Source: an uncultured Pseudomonadales bacterium
GTDB taxonomy: Bacteria > Pseudomonadota > Gammaproteobacteria > Pseudomonadales > Azotimanducaceae
Assembly: GCA_947258825.1 (NCBI GenBank)
Contig: CAMYJX010000014.1
Span: 11,262 to 52,512 of the forward strand
Direction: 5' to 3'
DNA length: 41,251 nucleotides
This document shows, piece by piece, positions 33,079-40,853 of this stretch (position 1 is its first letter; each line of letters begins with the position of its first letter). The translations under genes and the position numbers were made by a program. Under the pieces are notes generated by a model. That model ran no database searches. It had not been told where the DNA came from and saw only the letters and a list, made by a program, of their open reading frames with translations.

Positions 33079-34932
33079 ATGGCACACGATAAAGCGAGCT
33101 CTGCCGAGACCATCGGCTGGCATCTGAGTTCCAGAGAGGGAGCGCAGACTGCCCGCATCCGCCCCGGTATGCACCTGGGAGAGGACGCGTCAGGTGAGAT
33201 GAGCTTCCAGTCCGGCGATGCGCTGGTGGAATTTGATATTGACGACGGCACGCTGGAACTGCGCGTTGCCTCGGACTCGCACGAGCTGGAAGTCCCCGAC
33301 AGGGGAAGAGCCCCCACCGTCTACGTCGACCCGCAGACCCAGGTGCAGCTCTGCTTTCCCAACAGCACGGTTTCCATCAATACGGGCTCCCTAGAGACCA
33401 GTCCCGGTGGCAACGTGCTGGAGATTCGGGTCGTGCATATCTCCGGCGATGCACCTTTGAAAAGCAAGCCCAGGGCTGCTTCGGGCCCGCCGATCGCGCG
33501 GTTTCTGAGGCCGGTTGCTGCGGAGCCTGACGAAACGGACCAGCTCGCGAAGCCTGAGACGGATGACTCGGTTGCGTCTGAGGAGGTCGACGAGGCGGCT
33601 TCGCCCGGCCCCCGGAGTCTCAGCGTTCGCGACATTCTGGTGCCCGAGGTGTTACCCGCTGAATCGTTGCGGGCTACGGATAACGACACGCAACAGCGCA
33701 ATGAAGCCGAAGAAACCGACGTCTACCCCGTTGACGAGGCGGCAACAACGGTGGCCTCGGGAGTAACCCGTGCCGTCATTTTCGCAGTCGTTCTGGTGTC
33801 TGTGTTCGTCGGTAGTACTTTCGTGATTTTCCAGACCCAGACCCAGACCCAGACCCAGACCCAGACCCAGACCCAGACCCAGAATCCGACGCCGGTCCCG
33901 ACCCGGATCGAAGCCCAGCCGGAGGTTGAGGCGCCGACCGAGGTAACCGCAGCGGATCAGCCGGGCGCCAACGTCGCGTCCCCTGTTGCGTCCGAAGAGG
34001 CGTCAAGTTCGGCGCCCGCGGAAAGCCAACCCCCCCTGGAAAGGGAGCAAAGCGTGGAAAGGGCGGAAAGCGTGGCATCGGGTAACCCTGAACTTCTGGC
34101 GCAGATTGCTGCCCTTTTTGAATCCGAGGAATTGCCGGACACTGCAGCCGTCGACTTTGCGGTGCAGTCTCTGAAGACGCTGCATCTGGCCTATCCAGAC
34201 GATCCCAGGATACGTCAAAGCCTTGAATCATTGACCGAGCGTCTGGCCAGCGAAGCGATGCTGAGCTACGAAGGCGGGGATGCCATCACGGCTGGAAGGC
34301 TCATCGCCCAGGCTTCTCTGACCGGCGTAGCCCAGGAATCGGTGAGCAGTGCCCTGGTTTATCTGGCGGCTGCGCAGGCTGCGGCTGCCAGTCGCAGAGA
34401 GGAACTTCCAGATCGGACAGCCGCCGCGGGCTCGGCCACGGCGGAACGGGAAGCTGCTGGGGGTGGGCTTCGCGACGGCACGGTGGATAATCGGCAAGCC
34501 ACGCAGGCCGAACGGACAGCCGCATTCCAGCCCGCGCCCAGAATCTACCCTTATGTTGCCGTGGCGCCACAGGCCTTCGGAGACCAGACCGGGGAGTATC
34601 TGCGAGCAGGCGATGCCGCTGGTACCAGTGGTGATGAGACGGCGACAAACAGGCTCACGGAAACAGGCACTTCCGTGAATGCGGCGCAGCCGGCAACTTA
34701 CCTCCTTAGCCAGCTGAATCTGATCCGTCAGCCCCTTCCCCCTTATCCGCGCCGGGCGCCCGAAGGGGCCGAAGGTTCGGTGGATCTGATGCTGACGGTC
34801 ACACAAACCGGAGATGTAGGCGGCGTTCGGGCCGCGATGGAGGCTGTGCTCAACTGGAAGTTCGAGCCGGTGTTCGAAAACGGCCAACCCACATCAGTGC
34901 GCACCGCGGTCAGGGTTAGTTTTCGTCCGTAA
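33079..34932 (+). CDS. TonB-like protein with large cytoplasmic domain
   Basis: 617-aa single-pass inner-membrane protein. Residues 1-125 are a beta-rich cytoplasmic domain of unassigned type; 130-228 is acidic and probably disordered. One membrane helix spans about 231-251, followed directly by a (QT)8Q run and a Pro/Glu-rich linker. A helical, TPR-like segment lies at about 330-450. The C-terminus (about 545-617) is a TonB domain: PPYPRRAPEGAEGSVDLMLT, then AVLNWKFEP and the closing AVRVSFRP. About 12-14 residues normal between strand 2 (GDVGGVR) and the helix before NWKFEP are missing, in frame. Ordinary TonB has its membrane helix at the very N-terminus. It probably energises an outer-membrane receptor or senses a signal. 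The ATG at 33079 has only a weak ribosome site. Confidence 0.78.
   Translation: MAHDKASSAETIGWHLSSREGAQTARIRPGMHLGEDASGEMSFQSGDALVEFDIDDGTLELRVASDSHELEVPDRGRAPTVYVDPQTQVQLCFPNSTVSINTGSLETSPGGNVLEIRVVHISGDAPLKSKPRAASGPPIARFLRPVAAEPDETDQLAKPETDDSVASEEVDEAASPGPRSLSVRDILVPEVLPAESLRATDNDTQQRNEAEETDVYPVDEAATTVASGVTRAVIFAVVLVSVFVGSTFVIFQTQTQTQTQTQTQTQTQNPTPVPTRIEAQPEVEAPTEVTAADQPGANVASPVASEEASSSAPAESQPPLEREQSVERAESVASGNPELLAQIAALFESEELPDTAAVDFAVQSLKTLHLAYPDDPRIRQSLESLTERLASEAMLSYEGGDAITAGRLIAQASLTGVAQESVSSALVYLAAAQAAAASRREELPDRTAAAGSATAEREAAGGGLRDGTVDNRQATQAERTAAFQPAPRIYPYVAVAPQAFGDQTGEYLRAGDAAGTSGDETATNRLTETGTSVNAAQPATYLLSQLNLIRQPLPPYPRRAPEGAEGSVDLMLTVTQTGDVGGVRAAMEAVLNWKFEPVFENGQPTSVRTAVRVSFRP
33832..33882 (+). 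repeat. Hexanucleotide microsatellite (CAGACC)8
   Basis: Eight perfect CAGACC units followed by CAG encode QT repeats immediately after the membrane helix of the TonB-like protein. The unit is two codons, so slippage would lengthen or shorten the periplasmic linker without breaking the frame. Confidence 0.97.
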
Positions 34933-34986
34933 GCTGGCAAAGTTTACCCTTGCAGCGCCTGGGGTGTTTCCCGGGGGAGGAGAGAA

Positions 34987-35041
34987 ATGAAGCCTGTCTG
35001 TCTGGTAATAGGGGCCGGTGCGGGCATCGGTGCCAACGGCT
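34987..35041 (+). pseudogene. N-terminal stub of a short-chain dehydrogenase (SDR)
   Basis: A strong ribosome site (GGGGGAGGAG) precedes ATG 34987. The first 17 codons read MKPVCLVIGAGAGIGAN, the Rossmann nucleotide-binding start (G-x-G-x-GIG) of an SDR. The reading then passes into the 3' end of the oppositely oriented VOC gene and loses any SDR character. The rest of the gene is missing, so a deletion probably joined its start to the VOC gene end. The open frame continues to 35223 but is antisense to VOC and unlikely to be functional. Confidence 0.65.
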
Positions 35042-35677
35042 TCAGCCCTCTGCCTCCGGAGGCGCGGGGAACTGCGCCATCACCTGGCCCGGATCTATTC
35101 TGGGCCGAGCCAGCAGCGTGGTCCTGTCCTCCCCCGCGCGATAGCGCTGAATCAGGTCGGCCGGATCGAACTTCACGCCGATGGGGTTGCTGTCGAAGTC
35201 GCTCTCGGCAAACCATGCGTTGACCGCTTCGTTGCTGTCGAAGATATCGATCTGCAGCTCCACCTGATTGCTGTCCGGATCCCGGTAGTACATGGAAAGC
35301 GTGGGGCCGTGGTTGATGCACCAGTACGGATGAATGTCCAGGGCCGACAGCCTCTCGAACGTTGCGAACAGATCGTCCAGCGTTTCGTAGGTGAAGGCGC
35401 AGTGCTCCATGCCGGCGGACTGATGGGGTGCGTCCGCGAGCCCCGGCATGTTCGCAATGGCGATTCTGTGGTGCTCGTCGTCGTAGGTTAGAAAGGTTGC
35501 CATAGGCGAGGCGCTCATCACCTCAGCCTCGAGAACCGTCCGGTACCACTTGACCATCTCGTCGTAGCGGGAGGTCTTGAAGACGATGTGCGCGAACTTG
35601 ATCGGGGCGATCTTTCCGCGCGCGCGGGCCGTCTTCGGTAGTGCCGCTGCCGTTCCCGCAACCGTTGACTCACTCAT
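35042..35677 (-). CDS. VOC family protein, extradiol dioxygenase type
   Basis: 211-aa cytosolic enzyme with a single two-module VOC fold and the complete metal triad H30 (IKFAHIVFKT), H92 (GMEHCAFTYE) and E140 (DSNQVELQIDIF). This pattern is that of catechol 2,3-dioxygenase-like enzymes, which cleave aromatic diols with Fe(II) and O2. The ATG at 35677 (MSESTVAG) was preferred; a start 5 codons upstream (MGYST) is also possible and neither has a strong ribosome site. It is divergent from a TetR gene across a promoter with a perfect palindrome, and near a flavin aromatic hydroxylase, so a small aromatic-degradation module is likely. Confidence 0.85.
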   Translation of the reverse strand: MSESTVAGTAAALPKTARARGKIAPIKFAHIVFKTSRYDEMVKWYRTVLEAEVMSASPMATFLTYDDEHHRIAIANMPGLADAPHQSAGMEHCAFTYETLDDLFATFERLSALDIHPYWCINHGPTLSMYYRDPDSNQVELQIDIFDSNEAVNAWFAESDFDSNPIGVKFDPADLIQRYRAGEDRTTLLARPRIDPGQVMAQFPAPPEAEG

Positions 35678-35762
35678 TGTTGAATACCCCATCGGAATTG
35701 AATCGAACCAAGGTGCCCTGTTGCTCGACGCGGTCGACCGGAAGCGGTCGGCCGCTTGCACT

Positions 35763-35790
35763 TGTCAATCGACCAAAATAGTCATATATT
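35763..35790 (+). promoter_or_regulatory. Candidate sigma-70 promoter for the TetR gene
   Basis: TTGTCA (35763-35768) and TATATT (35785-35790) are 16 bases apart; each differs from consensus at one position. The ATG of the TetR gene lies 44 bases further on. The -10 element falls inside the palindrome at 35781-35797, which fits autorepression. Confidence 0.5.
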
Positions 35791-35797
35791 ATATGAC
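35781..35797. promoter_or_regulatory. 17-bp palindromic operator (TetR-type)
   Basis: GTCATATATTATATGAC is a perfect dyad around a central base, in the 156-base gap between the divergent VOC and TetR genes. TTGTCAA occurs on both sides (35763-35769 and 35800-35806). The length and symmetry suit a TetR dimer, and its position over the -10 region would block transcription of the tetR-monooxygenase side and probably of VOC. Confidence 0.72.
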
Positions 35798-35833
35798 AGT
35801 TGTCAAACATTCATTTACAGGCAGGAAATTCGA

Positions 35834-36493
35834 ATGAGCGCCCAGGCCACATCAACCGCCCTCTCTGGCGAATCTGAGGTCGGCGGGCGCGCCGGGCAGA
35901 CCCGCCGCAAGCTCCTCGATGCCGGAACTTTTCTTTTCTCTCAGCACGGGTACGAAGCCACCAGCACCCGGCAGATCGAGACCTACGCCGGCGTTCAGCG
36001 GAATCTCATGAGCTACCACTTCGGCAGCAAGGAAGAGTTCTGGAAAGCCTGCGTATCGCGGCTCTTTGAGCACATGGTCTCGGCCCTGCGGCCGGCCATG
36101 GTCCAGTCCCGTGACATCGAGCCTGTCGAGCGTATCCGCTTCCTGATCCGCCAGTTCATTCGCGCCAGCGCTGCCAATCCTGAGATCGGCCGCGTCATGT
36201 TCGACGAGGGCAGATGCAACGACTGGCGGCTCGAATGGATCGTCGAGCATTATGTGCGCGACTTCTTCGGGACCGTGACGGAGCTGTTCGAGGAAGGTCG
36301 TCGGCACCACGTCATTCCGGATCTGTCGCCGATCCAGTTTTACTACCTGCTCGTCGGCAGCGCCTCGATGTTTTCCATGGCGCCCGAGTGCCGGCTGCTT
36401 TCAGGCCGTGACCCTAACGAAGATGCCATGGTCAACGCGCAGGCGGACGCCATTGCCGCGCTGTTGACCAGCGCTTGCGCGAGTGCTTCATGA
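35834..36493 (+). CDS. TetR family transcriptional regulator
   Basis: 219-aa repressor-type regulator. The N-terminal helix-turn-helix (about residues 18-66) reads GQTRRKLLDAGTFLFSQHGY, then TSTRQIETYAGVQRNLMSYH and FGSKEEFW. The C-terminal helical domain would bind an aromatic-type effector. The ATG at 35834 has AGGAA 7 bases upstream. Its stop overlaps the start of the flavin monooxygenase gene (ATGA), so the two are one operon. It probably binds the palindrome at 35781-35797. Confidence 0.9.
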   Translation: MSAQATSTALSGESEVGGRAGQTRRKLLDAGTFLFSQHGYEATSTRQIETYAGVQRNLMSYHFGSKEEFWKACVSRLFEHMVSALRPAMVQSRDIEPVERIRFLIRQFIRASAANPEIGRVMFDEGRCNDWRLEWIVEHYVRDFFGTVTELFEEGRRHHVIPDLSPIQFYYLLVGSASMFSMAPECRLLSGRDPNEDAMVNAQADAIAALLTSACASAS

Positions 36494-38122
36494 TGCGACC
36501 TCACACGGGAACCCAGACCATGGAAGAACTGCGCACAGAAGTGCTCATCGTCGGAGCCGGCCCCGTCGGGCTGGCGATGGCGCTGATGCTGGAGAAGCTG
36601 GGGATAGATTGCATGATCGTTGAGCGCCGCGAAGGCCTGCACGATTCGCCCCAGGCCCACGTGATATCGAGCCGCAGCCTGGAGATCTGCCGCGCCCTCG
36701 GTATCGACGATGCGACTATCCGGTCAGCGGGCCCCGATCCGGCAGACACCCGCAACGTTCGCTGGGTGGATCGGCTGATCGGTCGGGATCTCGGTGTTTT
36801 TTCTCTTTGAGCATCTGTCGCCGGACACGCCGGTGCGTTTCCATCACAAGTGGATCGGCTTCGACAAGACTGACGAGGGTTATCGCTCGCAGCTGGCGTT
36901 GGGTGACGGTGATGACAGCGTTGCAATCCGCTCCGCGTTCATCGTTGGCGCCGACGGCGCCGGCAGCCGGGTTCGGGCATCCATCGGCGCCGCGATGGAA
37001 GGGCCGACCCGCATCCAGAGCTACGTGACGGTGCATTTCGGGGCCGATCTACGCGATTCCCTGGGGGATCGATCCGGACTCCTGTTCTGGGTGATGGATG
37101 CGGACTATGCGGGCGTTTTCATTGCCCACGACATCGACGGCAACTGGATCTTCATGAAGGAGGTGGACGCGAACGAACCGCTGGACGTCATCGACGAGGA
37201 AAAATTCGCCCGCCTGCTGCGCGGGGCCATCGGTACCGATGTCGACCTTACCATTCACAGCATGAACGCCTGGGTGATGACGGCCCAGCTGGCGGATGCC
37301 TACCAGCAGGAAGGGGTGTTTCTCGTCGGCGACGCTGCCCACCGTTTTCCGCCTACCGGCGGCATCGGCATGAACACCGGTTTCGGTGACGCCTACAACC
37401 TGGGCTGGAAGATCGCCATGGTGCACCGCGGGTTCAACCGGGATCTGCTGCTGAGCTATCAGCTGGAGCGCAGACCCGTTGCCGCGGCAAACTCGGAGCA
37501 GAGCCTCCTCAACGCGCGAAAGATGTCCGAGGTTGTCGACGCGCTGGACGTGGACGGCGACGGCCTCACCAGCATGGCGGATCTGGAGGCGGTGCTGGCA
37601 GATCCGGCCCGGCAGACAGAGGTGCAGGCGGCCATCGACCGCCAGGCAGCCCACTTCGATATGTCCGGGCTCGACCTTGGCGTCTGTTACCGGTCCAACG
37701 CCATCGTCAGCGACGGCCCGTCGCCGGTCTCCGACCGGCCGACGCTGGAGTATGCGCCCTCAACAACGCCGGGAGCTCGACTGCCGCACGTCTGGCTGGA
37801 ATGCGACAGGGAACGGGTCTCCACCCTGGATCTGGTGCGCTACGACCGTTTTCTCGTTCTGTCCTTTGGGGCGATCCCGGATCTCGAGCCGGCGGTGGAA
37901 GACCTGGTTTCCGCAGGCTTTCCTGTGGAGCTCGTCCACATCGGCGGCGCAACCGGGCTGCAGCCGGTGGAAGGCGCCTTTGCCGAGCTTTTCTCCGCTG
38001 ATGAAGTCCTGCTGATTCGACCGGACGGCCATATCGGTGCTCGCTTGAGCGCCGGCAACGCGAAACGGCAGCTGCATGAAACCCTGCGCAGTCTGATACC
38101 GCTGGAGCAGGAGCCGGATTAA
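36490..38122 (+). pseudogene. FAD-dependent aromatic monooxygenase, frameshifted
   Basis: Flavin hydroxylase of the PF01494 (PheA/TfdB/MhpA) type, which hydroxylates phenolic rings with NAD(P)H and O2. The ATG at 36490 overlaps the tetR stop. The first frame gives the FAD fingerprint VGAGPVGLAMALMLEKLG (G22, G24, G27) and runs to GRDLGVFSL, stopping at 36810. A second frame from about 36794 to 38122 carries the DG motif GADGAGSRVR, GDAAHRFPPTGGIGMNTGFG and a thioredoxin-like C-terminal domain. Relatives have some 30-40 residues between the two parts (ending in an EPILxEHL-like strand), so the break is probably a deletion rather than slippage at the TTTTTT run (36797-36802). It is either inactive or misassembled. 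Confidence 0.8.
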
Positions 38123-38130
38123 TGGAATCG

Positions 38131-38145
38131 AGCCCGTTGCGGGTT
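38131..38145. terminator. Small stem-loop between convergent genes
   Basis: AGCCCG and CGGGTT with a TTG loop lie in the 29-base gap between the monooxygenase and lipoprotein genes. The stem is short, with one G-T pair, and only three T follow, so it is at best a weak terminator. Confidence 0.25.
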
Positions 38146-38151
38146 TAGCCT

Positions 38152-38733
38152 CTACTGAGCGTCCACGATGAAGCCCATGCCGGCATCCTGCGCCATCAGC
38201 TGCCATTCGGGCCAGCGTCCGCGCCACCTGTCGAAGTCGGCGGTTAATCCGTCTTCGGCATGCAAAGTAACGCCTTCCAGGTGCTCGTCCTGCAGGCGTT
38301 CCAGATCATCGAAAGACACCGGCGCGCGCAGCGAGGCCAGGACCGGCGTGACCGTTGCGTATGGGAAGCCGCCGGAATCGTACTCCCACGCGTCCAGGGG
38401 CAGATCCAGCGTTTCACCATCGAGCTTGAGGCTCAGCTTGACGGGTCGGAGCGGCGGTTCGCCGGTGAACGACCGATCGACCGTGCTGGTGACCCCCACC
38501 CAAAGGTAATAGCGGGGTACCCCGTTACGGGTGACCTCCACGGGACCCAGGTAGACGTAGTCGCGAGCGGAGGTGGAAAGGTGCGGCACGGGACGCGCCA
38601 GTACCAGCGCGTCTTCATAGGCGACGATCATGTTGCCGCTGTCGTCGTCGAAGCGGGGCGCAAGCAGGTTGTTGCTGCTGGCGCAGCCGGTGGAGAAAAC
38701 AAGTAGAAGGCTCAGCACGTGATCAGGTTTCAA
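38152..38733 (-). CDS. Probable lipoprotein, unknown function
   Basis: 193 aa from a TTG at 38733 that overlaps the stop of the barrel gene upstream (TTGA), with a run of G about 9 bases before it. GTG 38718 is an alternative start. A short hydrophobic signal ends in VFSTGCASSN, a lipobox-like site whose cysteine would be lipidated. The mature part is beta-rich (DYVYLGPVEVTRNGVPRYYL, LKLDGETLDLPL) without an assignable domain. By position it is the accessory lipoprotein of the cytochrome/barrel unit. Confidence 0.68.
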   Translation of the reverse strand: MKPDHVLSLLLVFSTGCASSNNLLAPRFDDDSGNMIVAYEDALVLARPVPHLSTSARDYVYLGPVEVTRNGVPRYYLWVGVTSTVDRSFTGEPPLRPVKLSLKLDGETLDLPLDAWEYDSGGFPYATVTPVLASLRAPVSFDDLERLQDEHLEGVTLHAEDGLTADFDRWRGRWPEWQLMAQDAGMGFIVDAQ

Positions 38734-40853
38734 AAATCTACCCCCCAGCGAAGGTTGAAGAAGTATGCGGTGGAACGTTGCTCGTCGTCGTTCGGAAAGA
38801 CCGCCTGGCTCTGCAGCGCCTCGGGCAGGTCGCGGGAAGACCACAACCCTCCGCCTTCGAGCTCGAGACGGTAGCGTTTGCGCAATCGATAGATCATTCG
38901 CAGCGAGGGCTCCACGACCAGGGTCTGGTCGTCAGCGCTTCCTGTCTGGCGCAGAGAAACGGCCAGGCGCGGTCCGATTCTCAGCGAGTTGCCGAGCGGC
39001 AGGCGGACATCCAGCAGCAGAGTGCTCGTGTCGGCCCGCCGGGTACTTACAAGGCGGAACCCAAGAATGGTGGTGTCTCCCGGCCGCAGCATGCTGGAAC
39101 CGATGAGATTGGCGGCGTAGTAGAGCTGCGGGCCGGTATCCGGCCTGGCCGCCACGTCCGCGGTGCTCGGGGTTTCGTCGACGCTGGTGTAGTTGAAATC
39201 TCCATTGAACTGCCAGCGTTCGGAAATCGTTGCGGAGACGCTCAACGCACCCGTGAACGCGTCTGCGGTTCGGTTGCGGGCCAGGAAACGGACCTGGCTC
39301 TCGGAATACGAATCCAACAGGTCGTTGATGGAAGCGACCGGCTGCGCGATGAGCGCGTTCTGAGTGGTCAGGAAAGGGTAGGCGTACTGATGAACGCGGG
39401 CGTTGATCTGCAACCGGTCGTTCACCCGCGGGCCCGTCTGCAGATACAGCGAGTTGAGCACGTTGTACGAGTAGTCGTAGTCGATCTGGGTCAGAACGAA
39501 CCATCGTCCGACCCTGGCCTGAGCCTCGCCCCCCACGGCCTCCCGGTCGGCGATACCGTCATTGCGTTGCAGGATCGTGAACAGGTTGAAGTCGAAAATC
39601 TCTGCCACGTCCTCCAGGTTGAGGCTGGCGCTGACAAAGGGGCGGGCGTCGTTTGCCAGATGACGCGGGGTATCCACGGGCATCCCACCTGTCAGGTTGA
39701 CGCTCAGGTTCGGGCGCCAGCGGTAGCTCCCGTGGGCGCCATCGAAACGGCCCAGGACGCCGTCCCCGTAGAACGTTTGACGGCCAATGCGCGTGCTCCA
39801 ATCCAGCGTCTGATCGAGCACTTCGACGTAAGCGTTGGATACCAGCGCCTGATCTCCGGGGCTGCGAGCGTCGTCCAGCAGGTCGCGCTGATACCCGAGA
39901 TTAAGTCGCGCGCGGCTGTCGAAACGAATGCCGCGGTGCGCAACGAACAGGTCGGCATAGGTCATCAGCGAGGATTGGGTCACATCGGAGTCGGCGTCGG
40001 CATCCGGCTGGAAGACGTAGTGCAGATATTCCTGCTCGATGCCGCCGTAGGTTTCCCAACGCCGGTTACCGGATACGGGTTCGCCACGGACTGCACTTTC
40101 GGTTACCAGCAGGTACGCCAGGCGCTGCTGCACGCGGGTGTTGTCCGCACCGGGGAAAAGCGCCAGTCGGCGCCGGTAGCTGGCCACGGCCTGTGCCAGC
40201 TGGCCGTTCTTCTCGTAGGCAATACCGATGAACTCCAGCGCTGTGGCATGTTGACCGCGATCCGATTCCTCGAGCAGACGCGTGTAGATCGCAATGCTGC
40301 GATCGTACTCGTGATCAAGCATGTGCTGTCTGGCGTCCTCGAGCAGCGATTGCAGGCGCTTGTCGGATAGCGATTGCGGAGCTTCACTTCCGCTCGTGTT
40401 CGGCGCGTCGCCCGTCGTAAGCGGGCGGGGGACGGGGTCCGCGGTCAGCGTGACCGGCTGTCGGTCGACGATGATGGAGCGACCTGCCGGGCCGCTGCGA
40501 ACGCTGAACTGGGACAACTCTGCCAGTTCGATCCGTACCACCGCTGAGCTGGCGCCGCTGCGTTCGGCGCGAATGGCCACGATGTGCTCGGTGGCCTGGC
40601 CACGCACCGGGATCAGGCGCTGGCCTGAGGGCCAGACGTCGTCGCATTCATCACTCAGGCTCAGACGGACCTCCAGGACCCTGCCTGATAGCGGGGGGCT
40701 GTGGTCCGCGTATCTGACGGAACACATCAGGTCGATCTTCAGGGCGCTGCTCTCGGCGCCAGGCTGCGCGGACGCGTGGCTGCCGAGCAGTAGCGGGGGC
40801 ACCAGCAGCGCCAGCAGGCGGAGTAATCGCTGTGATGGTTTTCCCCTCAACAT
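38730..40853 (-). CDS. Outer-membrane beta-barrel protein with TPR segment
   Basis: 707 aa. Signal peptide at residues 1-29 (ending ASA). A beta-rich periplasmic part is followed by tetratricopeptide-like helices at about 165-250 (DHEYDRSIAIYTRLLEES, ALEFIGIAYEKNGQLAQAVA). The remaining 440 residues alternate in the manner of a large outer-membrane barrel, with many Tyr/Trp/Arg strands, ending in FFNLRWGVDF, a C-terminal aromatic as needed for Bam insertion. The start ATG 40853 overlaps the upstream cytochrome gene stop (TGATG). It could be a pore or secretion-type partner for the multihaem protein, or a polysaccharide-export-like barrel. The family was not recognised. Confidence 0.75.
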   Translation of the reverse strand: MLRGKPSQRLLRLLALLVPPLLLGSHASAQPGAESSALKIDLMCSVRYADHSPPLSGRVLEVRLSLSDECDDVWPSGQRLIPVRGQATEHIVAIRAERSGASSAVVRIELAELSQFSVRSGPAGRSIIVDRQPVTLTADPVPRPLTTGDAPNTSGSEAPQSLSDKRLQSLLEDARQHMLDHEYDRSIAIYTRLLEESDRGQHATALEFIGIAYEKNGQLAQAVASYRRRLALFPGADNTRVQQRLAYLLVTESAVRGEPVSGNRRWETYGGIEQEYLHYVFQPDADADSDVTQSSLMTYADLFVAHRGIRFDSRARLNLGYQRDLLDDARSPGDQALVSNAYVEVLDQTLDWSTRIGRQTFYGDGVLGRFDGAHGSYRWRPNLSVNLTGGMPVDTPRHLANDARPFVSASLNLEDVAEIFDFNLFTILQRNDGIADREAVGGEAQARVGRWFVLTQIDYDYSYNVLNSLYLQTGPRVNDRLQINARVHQYAYPFLTTQNALIAQPVASINDLLDSYSESQVRFLARNRTADAFTGALSVSATISERWQFNGDFNYTSVDETPSTADVAARPDTGPQLYYAANLIGSSMLRPGDTTILGFRLVSTRRADTSTLLLDVRLPLGNSLRIGPRLAVSLRQTGSADDQTLVVEPSLRMIYRLRKRYRLELEGGGLWSSRDLPEALQSQAVFPNDDEQRSTAYFFNLRWGVDF

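Noticed and set aside
34987..35223. A 78-codon protein starting with an SDR-like sequence
   Set aside because: Only the first 17 codons resemble an SDR; the rest is antisense to the VOC gene, so it is treated as a gene stub.
36794..36803. Programmed frameshifting at the TTTTTT run in the monooxygenase
   Set aside because: The two parts do not join into a complete family sequence; tens of residues would still be missing, which points to a deletion.
38778..40370. A 530-codon open frame antisense to the outer-membrane barrel gene
   Set aside because: Antisense shadow without motifs; the minus-strand reading has a signal peptide, TPRs and barrel strands.
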